A stretch of 49,233 nt of DNA from a virus. Made by a program: the position numbers and the translations under genes. Of the stretch, positions 7,798 through 16,613 are shown piece after piece; the first letter of the stretch is position 1; each line of letters begins with the position of its first letter. The stretch is from the IMG/VR virus record IMGVR_UViG_3300002142_000006, positions 1 through 49,233 of that record; one strand, written 5' to 3'. Under the pieces are notes generated by a model. That model had not been told where the DNA came from and made no database searches. It saw only the letters and a program-made list of their open reading frames with translations.

Positions 7798-9354
7798 ATG
7801 GAATTATTTGGATTTGAATTAAAACGAAAATATCAAGAAACGGAAGATAATAAAAAAATATCTTTTGTTCCTAAAGAAGATGAAGATGGCAGTGGTGCTA
7901 TTGCTGCCGGTGGTCATTTTGGATCCTATGTAGATCTTGACGGCACAACTGCCAAAAGTGATGCAGATTTAATTTTAAAGTATAGACAACTTGCAGAACA
8001 ACCAGAGTGTGATGCTGCGATTGAAGATATTGTCAACGAATCTATCGTTTCTGATGAGGACTCATCTCCTGTTGATATCATCATGGATGACTTAGAACAA
8101 CCAGATAAAGTTAAAAAACTAATCAAAGAATCTTTTGATGAAGTAACTTCATTGTTAAATTTTAATCAAACTGGGCATGATACTTTTCGTAAATGGTATG
8201 TAGATGGGCGACTATTCTATCATATTATTGTAGATGAAAAAAATATTAAAAAAGGTATCCTAGAATTACGTCCAATAGATCCAACTAAAATTCGAAAAGT
8301 ACGTGAAGTCAAAAAAGACAAACGTGATATGGCGACAGGTTCAGCATTAATTACAAGTACAGATGAATATTTTATATATCAAGACCAAAGTATGGGCAAG
8401 AGTGGTTCTGGTTTGAAAATCAGTAAAGATGCTATATGTTATGTAACATCTGGTTTGTTGGATTCTAGTAGAAAACGAGTCCTTTCGTATTTACAGAAAG
8501 CGATGAAGCCTATTAACCAATTACGGATGATGGAAGACTCATTAGTTATCTATCGTTTGGCTCGTGCCCCAGAACGTCGTATTTTTTATATTGACGTAGG
8601 TAATCTACCAAGAGGTAAAGCAGAAGAATATTTACGTTCTGTCATGTCTCAATATCGTAACAAGTTAGTATACGATGCAAATACTGGTGAGATTAAAGAT
8701 GACCGTAAACATATGTCTATGTTGGAAGATTTTTGGCTACCAAGGCGTGAAGGTGGCCGTGGTACAGAAATTACCTCATTGCCTGGTGGAGAAAATTTAG
8801 GTCAAATTGATGACGTAGTATTCTTCCAAAAGAAAGTATATAGATCACTAAATGTTCCTGTAGGTCGTTTAGAAACTGAAGGCGGGTTTTCCCTCGGGAG
8901 ATCTTCAGAAATTACTCGTGATGAATTAAAATTCCAAAAATTTATTAATCGTTTACGTAAACGGTTTTCTAATTTATTCATGGAATTATTAAAAACCCAA
9001 TTAATATTAAAGGGTATTATCAATAATGATGACTGGGCTGAACTCAGAGATAATATTAATATAGATTTCTTAAAAGATAATCATTTTTCTGAGTTGAAAG
9101 ACTCTGAGATGTTGCGTGAAAGGTTAAACACAGTTCAGTTGATGGAAAATTATGTTGGGCAGTATTTTTCTCGTGCATGGATACGTCGTAACGTATTACG
9201 AATGAGTGATGAAGATGTTGAACAGATGGAAGAAGAGATGGAAGAAGAAAAAGAAGAATCGCCAGAAAATGTGAACATTTCTCCTGGGCAAGATATGTCA
9301 GTTCAAGGTGAAGAAGAACCACCAGAAGAGGAAGTGGACCTAAATCAAAAGTGA
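7798..9354 (+). CDS. gp20: gp20-like portal vertex protein
   Basis: Dodecameric portal, the gate for DNA entry and exit and the start point of prohead assembly. It has 518 residues (T4: 524). Family features are the ECDAAIEDIVNESI segment near residues 63-76, KWYVDGRLFYH, and the long C-terminal half with RRKGRGTEI-like text (RREGGRGTEITSLPGG). It ends in an extremely acidic tail (residues about 480-518, mostly Glu). It is followed by the prohead core gene. Confidence 0.96.
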   Translation: MELFGFELKRKYQETEDNKKISFVPKEDEDGSGAIAAGGHFGSYVDLDGTTAKSDADLILKYRQLAEQPECDAAIEDIVNESIVSDEDSSPVDIIMDDLEQPDKVKKLIKESFDEVTSLLNFNQTGHDTFRKWYVDGRLFYHIIVDEKNIKKGILELRPIDPTKIRKVREVKKDKRDMATGSALITSTDEYFIYQDQSMGKSGSGLKISKDAICYVTSGLLDSSRKRVLSYLQKAMKPINQLRMMEDSLVIYRLARAPERRIFYIDVGNLPRGKAEEYLRSVMSQYRNKLVYDANTGEIKDDRKHMSMLEDFWLPRREGGRGTEITSLPGGENLGQIDDVVFFQKKVYRSLNVPVGRLETEGGFSLGRSSEITRDELKFQKFINRLRKRFSNLFMELLKTQLILKGIINNDDWAELRDNINIDFLKDNHFSELKDSEMLRERLNTVQLMENYVGQYFSRAWIRRNVLRMSDEDVEQMEEEMEEEKEESPENVNISPGQDMSVQGEEEPPEEEVDLNQK

Positions 9355-9356
9355 AG

Positions 9357-9379
9357 AATCTATTTTGTATAAATAGATT
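9357..9379 (+). promoter_or_regulatory. Late promoter inside a perfect inverted repeat
   Basis: TATAAATA at 9368-9375 lies within the palindrome AATCTATTT (9357-9365) / AAATAGATT (9371-9379), with a 5-base centre. RNA would start near 9381 and head the prohead core, protease and scaffold genes. The palindrome might bind a dimeric regulator or form a stem in read-through RNA. Confidence 0.65.
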
Positions 9380-9411
9380 AACTAGTGTAAAATATATTTT
9401 GGAGTAAATGA

Positions 9412-9609
9412 ATGAGTAATACACATATTAGAGCAATGATAGATTCAGTTGGTGAAAAAGATTTTACATCAGCGGCAGTTTCATTTAATGCAGCTCTACA
9501 GGACAGATTAAGTAGTGAAATGGATTCTCGTAGAATTGAGATTGCAAGTAAAATTTATAATGATGTAGTACCTTCCGATGAAGAAAAAGTTTCTTCAGAA
9601 GAAGAATAA
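9412..9609 (+). CDS. gp67: Prohead core protein (gp67-like)
   Basis: A small prohead core protein, 65 residues (T4 gp67: 80). The pattern of a helix with DKxxxAxxxFNAALQDRL, then a D-S-R-R-I-E-I-A segment and an acidic tail (SDEEKVSSEEE), is shared by small core proteins next to gp20/gp21 in marine T4-like phages. Position between portal and protease supports the call. Whether it matches T4 gp67 or gp68 is not resolved. Confidence 0.75.
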   Translation: MSNTHIRAMIDSVGEKDFTSAAVSFNAALQDRLSSEMDSRRIEIASKIYNDVVPSDEEKVSSEEE

Positions 9610-9636
9610 AAATAAACTTAAATTTATTGGAAATAA

Positions 9637-10287
9637 ATGAAACTCATTACAGAACACATTGACGGTGACATTAATGTTATCACCGAATCAAAAAAAGATG
9701 GAACTAAAGGTTACATCATTGAAGGTGTATTCATGCAAGCAGAAGCACCTAATCGTAATGGGCGTGTATATAAAAAAGAAATAATGGAATCAGCTGTGAA
9801 CAAATATGTCACAGAACAAGTTAATAAAGGTCGTGCAGTAGGTGAATTGAATCATCCAGAAGGCCCAACAATTAACTTAGATAAAGTTTCGCATCGCATC
9901 ACTAAACTCAAATTTGAGGGCAATGATGTAATAGGAAAGGCTACCATATTGAATACCCCTATGGGAAAGATCGTTCAAGGTCTACTCGAAGGTGGTGTGC
10001 AATTGGGAGTCTCTAGTCGTGGTATGGGTAGTCTCGAGAAAGGCAGAGATGGCGTAATGTATGTACAACCAGACTTTATGTTATCAACCGTAGATATTGT
10101 GCAAGATCCTTCCGCACCTGAAGCTTTCGTAAATGGAATCATGGAAGGTGTCGAATGGATATGGGAAAACGGTATGCTAAAACCTCAGCAAATTGAGAAA
10201 TATGAGACAGAAATTAAAAGGGCTCCTTTAAACAAGCTTGCAGAAGCGAAGTTACAGGTCTTTCAAGATTTCCTCTCAAAACTTTAA
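9637..10287 (+). CDS. gp21: gp21-like prohead core protease
   Basis: Serine protease that cleaves scaffold and capsid precursors during head maturation. Visible features are NHPEG with catalytic-type His73 and LGVSSRG with Ser126/127, plus the VDIVQDPSAPEAFV segment typical of the herpesvirus-assemblin/T4 gp21 fold. It has 216 residues (T4: 212). It is flanked by core and scaffold genes. A likely target site (LNE before Ala57) is visible in gp23. Confidence 0.94.
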   Translation: MKLITEHIDGDINVITESKKDGTKGYIIEGVFMQAEAPNRNGRVYKKEIMESAVNKYVTEQVNKGRAVGELNHPEGPTINLDKVSHRITKLKFEGNDVIGKATILNTPMGKIVQGLLEGGVQLGVSSRGMGSLEKGRDGVMYVQPDFMLSTVDIVQDPSAPEAFVNGIMEGVEWIWENGMLKPQQIEKYETEIKRAPLNKLAEAKLQVFQDFLSKL

Positions 10288-10305
10288 CCTTATAGGAGTA
10301 TGCTA

Positions 10306-11451
10306 ATGTCGAAAACGCAGTTAGATCAAGTAATTGATCAAGAGCAAGACATTCTTGTGGAAGAACTCCAGGATGAGCAAATTGATACGGTAGTTGAAGT
10401 TTCTGATGAGGAAACTGTAATCGCCGAACAAAGTGCTGATACTGTAGAAGAAGCCGCAGACGCTGAAAAAGAAGTTAATGGTGCTATGGCCGCCGATGAA
10501 GTTGCAGACACAATTAAAAAGTCCGCATCTAAAAAGGCAGTACAACCAAAAACTAAGGCTGGTCTAATCAACGCAGCTTATCAGCAAATGTCTAAGATGA
10601 CTAAAGAAGAATTATCTTCAGCTTACGACAAATTGGTTAGTGTCCAAGAAACCTCTGTAGAAACAACCGAAGAAATAGTATCAGAAGAAATAGTATCAGA
10701 AGAACTGCAAGTAGAAGTAAAGATCGACTTCCAAGAAGATCTAAACGCACTTGTATCTGAAGATGCTGATTTATCTGAAGATTTTAAAGAGAAGGCTAGT
10801 ATCATATTTGAAACTGCCGTCAAATCTAAGTTGTCTGCTGAGATTAGCCGTTTAGAAGAACAGTATACTACTGAACTTTCTGAAGAAATAGAACAAATCA
10901 AAACTGATTTGGTCGAAAAGGTTGATGGATACTTGTCATATGTTGTAGAATCGTGGATGGAAGAAAACAAACTTGCAGTTGAAACCGGCCTCCGTGCTGA
11001 GATTGCAGAATCGTTCATCAATGGTTTAAAAGGCTTGTTTGAACAACACTATGTAGATGTGCCAGAAACTAAGTATAACTTAGTTGATGACCTTGCTACA
11101 AAGGTAAACGAACTTGAAGATCAATTAAACAAGTCAACTGAAAACAATATTAAATTGTCAGAGCAGGTCACAGACTTACGCCGTGAACAGATTGTTGTGG
11201 AAGCAACTTCTGGAATGGTTGAGATTGATGCCGCTAAATTGAAGTCACTTGTCGAAGATATCGATTTTGAATCAGAAGAAACTTTCGTTAAGAAAGTTAC
11301 TGTTATTAAAGAATCTTATTTTAAGACAAAGAAAACTTCAGTCGTTGATGAAACAACTGACCTAGCAACAGATGAAAAGGGTACTGAAATTGGAATTAAT
11401 AGCCCAATAATGTCTCTTTATACTAATGCTATCTCTAGAACTACCAAATAA
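10306..11451 (+). CDS. gp22: gp22-like prohead scaffold protein
   Basis: The major scaffold of the prohead core, later digested by gp21. It has 381 residues, is very Glu/Asp-rich and predominantly coiled-coil. ATG 10306 is preferred over ATG 10300 because AGGAG at 10294-10298 is 7 bases from the former and only 1 from the latter. A 15-base tandem duplication gives repeated EEIVS. T4 gp22 has 269 residues, so this one is extended at the N-terminus with an acidic low-complexity region. Confidence 0.9.
   Translation: MSKTQLDQVIDQEQDILVEELQDEQIDTVVEVSDEETVIAEQSADTVEEAADAEKEVNGAMAADEVADTIKKSASKKAVQPKTKAGLINAAYQQMSKMTKEELSSAYDKLVSVQETSVETTEEIVSEEIVSEELQVEVKIDFQEDLNALVSEDADLSEDFKEKASIIFETAVKSKLSAEISRLEEQYTTELSEEIEQIKTDLVEKVDGYLSYVVESWMEENKLAVETGLRAEIAESFINGLKGLFEQHYVDVPETKYNLVDDLATKVNELEDQLNKSTENNIKLSEQVTDLRREQIVVEATSGMVEIDAAKLKSLVEDIDFESEETFVKKVTVIKESYFKTKKTSVVDETTDLATDEKGTEIGINSPIMSLYTNAISRTTK
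10669..10698 (+). repeat. 15-bp perfect tandem duplication in gp22
   Basis: GAAGAAATAGTATCA occurs twice in a row at 10669-10683 and 10684-10698, in frame, encoding repeated EEIVS. It looks like a recent slippage event in an acidic low-complexity region. Confidence 0.85.
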
Positions 11452-11470
11452 CCCAATAGGAGAACAATAA

Positions 11471-12763
11471 ATGTTCAATGCAGAAAAATTACAAGAAAAA
11501 TGGGCTCCAGTAATCGAGCACGCTGATCTTTCCCCAATCAAAGATGGATACCGTAAATCTGTTTTAGCTGTAGTCTTGGAAAACCAAGAAAAAGCTATGC
11601 GTGAAGAGCGTGGTCAACAATCTTATAGTCTAAACGAAGCAGCACCTGCTAACTCTACTGGTTCCGGTGTTGATAACTGGGATCCAATCTTGATCTCTTT
11701 GGTCCGCCGTTCTATGCCTAACCTTATCGCTTATGATATCGCCGGTGTACAACCTATGTCTGGCCCAACAGGTTTGATTTTCGCAATGAAGAGCAAGTAC
11801 TCCACACAAGGTGGTACTGAAGCTTTGTACAACGAAGCAAATACTGCTTTCTCTGGTACTGGTACTCACGCTGAAGATTCTTCTTCATTGGGTGGTACTG
11901 ATACTACTCCTGCTGATGGCGTTAATGACGCTTTCGGTGTTGGTGGAGGTATGTCTACTGCTGCTGGTGAAGATCTTGCATTTGGTGAAATGGCATTCTC
12001 AATCGAAAAAGCAACAGTGACTGCAAAGACACGTGCTTTGAAAGCTGAGTATACTATGGAACTCGCACAAGACTTAAAAGCTGTTCATGGTTTAGACGCT
12101 GAGTCTGAATTGGCAAACATTCTGTCCGCAGAAATTCTTTCTGAAATCAACCGTGAAGTTATCCGTACTATCAACGTTAAAGCTAAAGCTGGTGCTCAAC
12201 AATCAAATGTGGCCACTGCTGGTGTATTTGATCTAACTACTGATGCCGATGGTCGTTGGTCTGTTGAGAAATTCAAAGGTATGTTGATGCAAATAGAACG
12301 TGAAGCAAACGTAATCGCTAAAGAGACACGTCGTGGTAAAGGTAATTTCATCGTCTGTTCTTCAGATGTTGCTTCTGCTTTAGCCGCTGCTGGTATGTTG
12401 GATTACACTCCTGCTTTGTCAACTTCTTTGAATGTTGATGATACAGGTAATACTTTTGCCGGTGTATTGAATGGTCGCACAAAGGTCTATATTGATCCAT
12501 ATGCATCAGTTGACTATGTTACTGTTGGCTATCGTGGTACTTCAGCATATGATGCTGGTATTTTCTATTGCCCATACGTTCCATTGACAATGGTTCGTGC
12601 TGTTGGTGAGAATTCATTCCAACCTAAAATTGGTTTCAAGACTCGCTACGGTATGGTTGCTAACCCATTTGCTGGGGCATCTGCGGTTGACAATGCTGGA
12701 ACAAATCGTGCTAACTCTTACTATCGCATTTTCCGTGTAGACGGATTGATGGCAAGCGTTTAA
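11471..12763 (+). CDS. gp23: gp23-like major capsid protein
   Basis: Main head shell protein with the HK97 fold. It has 430 residues (T4: 521 before processing). The N-terminus (MFNAEKLQEKWAPVIEHADL) and the region LIAYDIAGVQPMSGPTGLIF at about residues 79-98 are highly typical. A gp21-type cleavage site is visible as LNE before Ala57, so residues 1-56 are probably removed. Codons are richer in C/G-ended choices than in neighbours, as expected for the most abundant protein. A strong terminator follows. Confidence 0.97.
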   Translation: MFNAEKLQEKWAPVIEHADLSPIKDGYRKSVLAVVLENQEKAMREERGQQSYSLNEAAPANSTGSGVDNWDPILISLVRRSMPNLIAYDIAGVQPMSGPTGLIFAMKSKYSTQGGTEALYNEANTAFSGTGTHAEDSSSLGGTDTTPADGVNDAFGVGGGMSTAAGEDLAFGEMAFSIEKATVTAKTRALKAEYTMELAQDLKAVHGLDAESELANILSAEILSEINREVIRTINVKAKAGAQQSNVATAGVFDLTTDADGRWSVEKFKGMLMQIEREANVIAKETRRGKGNFIVCSSDVASALAAAGMLDYTPALSTSLNVDDTGNTFAGVLNGRTKVYIDPYASVDYVTVGYRGTSAYDAGIFYCPYVPLTMVRAVGENSFQPKIGFKTRYGMVANPFAGASAVDNAGTNRANSYYRIFRVDGLMASV

Positions 12764-12789
12764 TCTAAAAAGATTAAACTAAGTAAACT

Positions 12790-12818
12790 AAAAAGGGGGA
12801 CTTCGGTTCCCCTTTTTT
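12790..12818 (+). terminator. Strong intrinsic terminator after gp23
   Basis: A 12-bp stem (AAAAAGGGGGAC 12790-12801 with GTTCCCCTTTTT 12806-12817) is capped by a stable TTCG tetraloop and ends in T. It separates the capsid operon from the next late promoter, only 5 bases away. Confidence 0.93.
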
Positions 12819-12822
12819 ATTG

Positions 12823-12830
12823 TATAAATA
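12823..12830 (+). promoter_or_regulatory. Late promoter after gp23 terminator
   Basis: Exact TATAAATA with predicted start near 12836, 26 bases before the next ATG. It gives the tail-tube-like gene its own late transcript, independent of gp23. Confidence 0.8.
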
Positions 12831-12861
12831 CTATTACATATGAACATGGAGATTATCCAAA

Positions 12862-13389
12862 ATGGCAATAGATGTAAACATTAACCTTTTAAGTCCGACT
12901 GGGTTTAAGATGATATTTGCTAAACCAGAATTAAAAGGTTTAGAGTTTTTCCTACAATCGGTTGATTTACCTACTGTATCAGTTGGTGAGGCGCAATATG
13001 CTACACCTAAATTAAATCTTATGATGGGTGGTGATAAGTTAATGTATGATCCATTTACTACAAACATTCTTTGCGATGAAAAGATGGATAATTTTGCCGC
13101 AATATATAAATGGTTAAACGAGACAGTTGATAAAAATCAAAATTCAAATTTAATATGTGATGCATCATTAATTATATTAAACAGTTCTAACAATGAAACA
13201 AGGTCTATTGATTTTAAAAACTGTTATCCTAATAGTATGTCTGGAATTGCATTTGACGTTGGTGCAACCGAAATTCAATATGCATCGTTTACAGTAACAT
13301 TTAGATATGATTACTATACAGTAACTCCAGGGTTTGATACTGCTGGTTTCCAACAAATACCATTGAGTTTACCAGTTGTACATAATTAA
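12862..13389 (+). CDS. Tail-tube-family protein (tube initiator/terminator type)
   Basis: A virion tail component with the tube-protein fold. Features are LKGLEFFLQSVDLPTVSVGE at residues 25-44, GDKLMYDPFTTNILCDEKMD, then Y-K-W-L-N at about 86-90, and a C-terminal FTVTFRYDYYTV strand. These match the pattern shared by T4 gp19 and gp54 (D-P-L/F, D-E-x-x-N, F-x-V-x-F-x-Y). In marine relatives the gene between 23 and uvsY is often called gp3 (tail completion), and the 175-residue length fits T4 gp3 (176). Sequence pattern favours the tube family. I leave the symbol empty. Confidence 0.7.
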   Translation: MAIDVNINLLSPTGFKMIFAKPELKGLEFFLQSVDLPTVSVGEAQYATPKLNLMMGGDKLMYDPFTTNILCDEKMDNFAAIYKWLNETVDKNQNSNLICDASLIILNSSNNETRSIDFKNCYPNSMSGIAFDVGATEIQYASFTVTFRYDYYTVTPGFDTAGFQQIPLSLPVVHN

Positions 13390-13404
13390 TATATAGTGTA
13401 TAAT
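13376..13404 (+). promoter_or_regulatory. Early/middle sigma70-type promoter, uvsY-uvsW
   Basis: TTGTAC (13376-13381), 17 bases, TATAAT (13399-13404) with TG just upstream of the -10 box. The -35 overlaps the end of the preceding gene. It puts the recombination genes under early control although they follow a late gene. Confidence 0.75.
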
Positions 13405-13433
13405 AGCTAATTTATTGAATTGGAGTTTTTATT

Positions 13434-13886
13434 ATGAGCATGACGATAGATGACATCATTGAGATGTGGAAACGAGACGCAGAGATTGAAGAAATGAATC
13501 TTGACGAATCCTCAAGACTAACCCCCAAACTACACGCAAAATACTTAGAACTTCTAACTGTATCTAAACTACAGTTGAAACGTAAGGATATGCAGCAAAA
13601 AATATTATTACGTGATAAGTGGTTATATTATACTGGGGTGATGGAAAAAAGTGAGATGGATGAACGTGGATGGGACTATAACCCATTTAAAGGTGCAAGA
13701 AAACCATTGAAAAGCGATCTAGGGTATTTCTATGATTCAGACCCTGATTTGCAAAAGTCACAAGCTGGAATTGATTACATACAATCAACAATAGAAACTT
13801 TAGAATCTATTATGACCAACATCACTTGGCGTCACCAGACAATAGGTAATATGATTAAATGGAGACAATTCACTTCTGGTGCATAA
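13434..13886 (+). CDS. uvsY: UvsY recombination mediator
   Basis: Loads UvsX recombinase onto gp32-coated single-stranded DNA. It has 150 residues (T4: 137). The start TIDDIIEMWKRDAEIEEMNL, the LHAKYLELL segment and the C-terminal WRHQTIGNMIKWRQFTSG are conserved UvsY signatures. GGAG is placed before ATG 13434. It is followed after 9 bases by UvsW. UvsX itself is encoded 29 kb downstream. Confidence 0.94.
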   Translation: MSMTIDDIIEMWKRDAEIEEMNLDESSRLTPKLHAKYLELLTVSKLQLKRKDMQQKILLRDKWLYYTGVMEKSEMDERGWDYNPFKGARKPLKSDLGYFYDSDPDLQKSQAGIDYIQSTIETLESIMTNITWRHQTIGNMIKWRQFTSGA

Positions 13887-13895
13887 TATTATATA

Positions 13896-15422
13896 ATGGA
13901 TAAATTAATAATAAAAAAGAAGAATGAAGTATTTCTCCAAGTCTATACAGATCCTGGAACTGCAATGGAACTATCGCAGTTCTTTGAATTCTATGTTCCA
14001 GGTTATAAATTTATGCCAGCATTTCGTAACAAGATTTGGGATGGTAAGATTCGGTTATATAATCAACTAACTAAAGAGTTGTACATTGGCTTATTACCTT
14101 ATGTAAAAGAGTATGCCGAAGTAAGAGAAATTGAAATCCAATATGATATGAATGATCAATATGGATTACCCGATGTCACTGAACACGTTAATGGTGATTT
14201 TCTAAATGAGTTTATAACTTCTTTAAATCTTCATTCAAAAAATCAACCAATCACACCAAGAGAATATCAAGTACTTGCAGTTAAATATGCAATGGAACAA
14301 AATCGTGCAGTATTGTTAAGCCCAACTGCATCTGGTAAATCTCTTATCATATACATCTTAATGAGATTATTCTTAGAGACAGATCCAAAACAAAAAGCAT
14401 TAATCATTGTACCTACTACTTCATTAGTAGAACAAATGAAATCTGATTTTCTTGATTACAGTTCATACGATGATAGTTTTGGTGATACTGATATGCATAA
14501 GATATACTCTGGAAAAGAAAAGATTACCGATGCAAAGGTCATCATAACTACTTGGCAATCTATCTATAAACTTCCAGGCGCTTGGTTCGAACAATTTGGT
14601 TTTGTAGTTGGTGATGAAGCTCATACATTTAAAGCAAAGTCATTAACATCTATACTTGAGAAATTGCGTGACTGTAAATATCGATACGGTACAACTGGTA
14701 CTTTAGATGGTACTCAAACACATAAATTAGTACTAGAAGGATTATTTGGTAAAGTATTTAAAGTAACTACAACAAGAGAATTAATTGACCAACAATCATT
14801 GTCTGATCTACATGTAACAATTCTATTAATGAAATATAGTGATGAGATTTGTAAAGCAAATCATAAACTAGAATATCAAAAAGAATTAGAGTATATTGTA
14901 ACTAATCCAGCACGTAATAGGTTTATAAAGAACCTTGCACTAGCACAAGATGGTAACACTTTGGTATTGTTTCAATTTGTTGAGAAACATGGTGTTCCGT
15001 TATTCAGGGATATTCAAGAGAAAGTTGCAGAGAATCCAAAATCTACTCGTAAGATATTTTTTGTATCTGGTGCAACTGATGTTGAGAGTAGGGAAAACAT
15101 TCGTGCATTAACTGAGAATGAGACTGATGCAATTATAGTTGCATCTTCAGGGACATTCTCAACTGGTATAAATATTCGTAACCTACACAATATTATATTT
15201 GCATCTCCATCTAAATCCCAAATAAAAATTCTACAATCTATTGGAAGGGGTCTACGTAAATCTGATAATGGTATAGGGACAAAGGTATTTGATCTAGCCG
15301 ATGATCTTCATTGGAAAAGTAAAAAGAACTTTACATTAGAACATGCTGCTGAACGTATTAAAATATATACTAAAGAGAAGTTTGACTATAAAATAATAGA
15401 GGTAAAGTTAGATAATGAGTGA
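13896..15422 (+). CDS. uvsW: UvsW helicase
   Basis: SF2 helicase that unwinds branched DNA and R-loops and helps switch from origin- to recombination-dependent replication. It has 508 residues (T4: 503 or 587 by start). Motifs are Walker A PTASGKS (143-149), DEAH (240-243), TGTLDGT motif III-like, and QSIGRGLRK motif VI near 437-445. It ends overlapping the next gene by 8 bases. Confidence 0.95.
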   Translation: MDKLIIKKKNEVFLQVYTDPGTAMELSQFFEFYVPGYKFMPAFRNKIWDGKIRLYNQLTKELYIGLLPYVKEYAEVREIEIQYDMNDQYGLPDVTEHVNGDFLNEFITSLNLHSKNQPITPREYQVLAVKYAMEQNRAVLLSPTASGKSLIIYILMRLFLETDPKQKALIIVPTTSLVEQMKSDFLDYSSYDDSFGDTDMHKIYSGKEKITDAKVIITTWQSIYKLPGAWFEQFGFVVGDEAHTFKAKSLTSILEKLRDCKYRYGTTGTLDGTQTHKLVLEGLFGKVFKVTTTRELIDQQSLSDLHVTILLMKYSDEICKANHKLEYQKELEYIVTNPARNRFIKNLALAQDGNTLVLFQFVEKHGVPLFRDIQEKVAENPKSTRKIFFVSGATDVESRENIRALTENETDAIIVASSGTFSTGINIRNLHNIIFASPSKSQIKILQSIGRGLRKSDNGIGTKVFDLADDLHWKSKKNFTLEHAAERIKIYTKEKFDYKIIEVKLDNE

Positions 15423-15882
15423 TGATTTAAAACAATACATAGCAGAACTAGACATTCAAGAGTTTAGATTAATATCTGGTGAACATATCATAGCAGAAAT
15501 ACTACAAGAGTATGATGATGAATATGCTATTAAAGATCCATTAATAATTGAAAAGACTCAATCTATGGGTAATGCATACTCTGAATGGTTTCCTTTGTCT
15601 GAACAACAATACTTTAGTTTATCTAAATCACATATACTAACATCTTCTGGAATTACATTCGATGCTAAGGTATTCTTCTGTAGATTAGTTACCGCTAACA
15701 ATGTCAAGAAGTCGGAGGCTAATGGTAAAACTGCTGATAATAATGATTTAGAAATGTTAGCAAACATTGTAAAGTTATCTGCAATTGCTAATCAAGGTAC
15801 AGTTAATCATGTTGAAGATGAACTTAACGAATCAGAATTGATCACATCGTTTATAAATGATATTAGTGGTTATAAACATTAA
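15415..15882 (+). CDS. Sm-like-fold hypothetical protein (155 aa)
   Basis: Not identified to a function. Residues 15-45 (FRLISGEHIIAEILQEYDDE then IKDPLII) read like an LSm/Sm beta barrel, in which a first strand with a G-E-x-I turn is followed by a conserved K-x-P-L. The rest is a variable helical tail. It overlaps the end of uvsW by 8 bases, so it is translated with it. Similar genes follow uvsW in marine T4-like phages. An RNA-binding role is inference from the fold only. Confidence 0.6.
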   Translation: MSDDLKQYIAELDIQEFRLISGEHIIAEILQEYDDEYAIKDPLIIEKTQSMGNAYSEWFPLSEQQYFSLSKSHILTSSGITFDAKVFFCRLVTANNVKKSEANGKTADNNDLEMLANIVKLSAIANQGTVNHVEDELNESELITSFINDISGYKH

Positions 15883-15956
15883 TGTAGCTACTACCCTGCT
15901 GGAGCACTATGTTATTATACCACATAAATAGAATTCTGGCAAGTGTTAAATAACAA

Positions 15957-15985
15957 TTGCATTTTTATTATAATTATGGTATAAT
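15957..15985 (+). promoter_or_regulatory. Early/middle promoter for gp55
   Basis: TTGCAT, 17 bases, TATAAT, with TG one base upstream of the -10 (TGGTATAAT). RNA would begin about 30 bases before the gp55 ATG. Thus the late sigma factor is made by host-type polymerase. A late-like CATAAATA at 15923-15930 lies just upstream and might add late expression. Confidence 0.85.
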
Positions 15986-16021
15986 GTATATTCAAACATT
16001 TGAAATGAAAGGGTTACATAT

Positions 16022-16612
16022 ATGTCCCAAGATAGCATTAGAAAAAGACCACATTATGTTAATAATAAAGAATTTTCGCAAGCATGTGTAGATTATGTAC
16101 GAGAATTTAGATTAGCCCAAGCAGAGGGTAGGGATTCGCCAATCGTACCCAATTACATTGGTGGTGCGTTTTTAAAAATATGTGATGGATTATCTACTAA
16201 GATAAACTTTAACAGATACACATATCGTGAAGAGATGGTGATGGATGCAGTTGAGAATTGTTTAAAAGCAATTATGAACTACGATATCGATACAACAACC
16301 AGAACAGGGTTACCAAACGCTTTCGCATATTTTACTCAGATTGCCTTTTATGCGTTCTTACGTCGTATTGCAAAAGAAAAGAAACAACAAGACATCAAAT
16401 GGAAATATTTAGATAATGCTGATGTTGAACAACTTATGCATTATGATACTTCACAATTAGGTGAGATGCATGACTCAGAACGCCAGTTCATAGATTACTT
16501 ACGTGAACGTATTGACAAGGTTCGTACTCAAGACACTAAGGTTAAAGACTTTGTTAAAAAAGAAAAACGTATTAAGAAAATGTCTGGTCTAGAGTTGTTT
16601 ATGGGTAAATAA
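16022..16612 (+). CDS. gp55: gp55-like late sigma factor
   Basis: Small sigma70-family factor that directs host RNA polymerase to TATAAATA late promoters. It has 196 residues (T4: 185). The N-terminal KRPHYVNNKEFSQACVDYV, the region-2-like helix YREEMVMDAVENCLKAIMNY and FAYFTQIAFYAFLRRIAKEK (-10 recognition) are clear. It sits behind an early promoter and reads into two sugar-nucleotide genes with only one base between. Confidence 0.95.
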   Translation: MSQDSIRKRPHYVNNKEFSQACVDYVREFRLAQAEGRDSPIVPNYIGGAFLKICDGLSTKINFNRYTYREEMVMDAVENCLKAIMNYDIDTTTRTGLPNAFAYFTQIAFYAFLRRIAKEKKQQDIKWKYLDNADVEQLMHYDTSQLGEMHDSERQFIDYLRERIDKVRTQDTKVKDFVKKEKRIKKMSGLELFMGK

Positions 16613-16613
16613 C

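Noticed and set aside
10338-10571. Reverse-strand open frames opposite gp22
   Set aside because: Low-complexity Ser/Thr-rich shadows of the Glu-rich scaffold gene.
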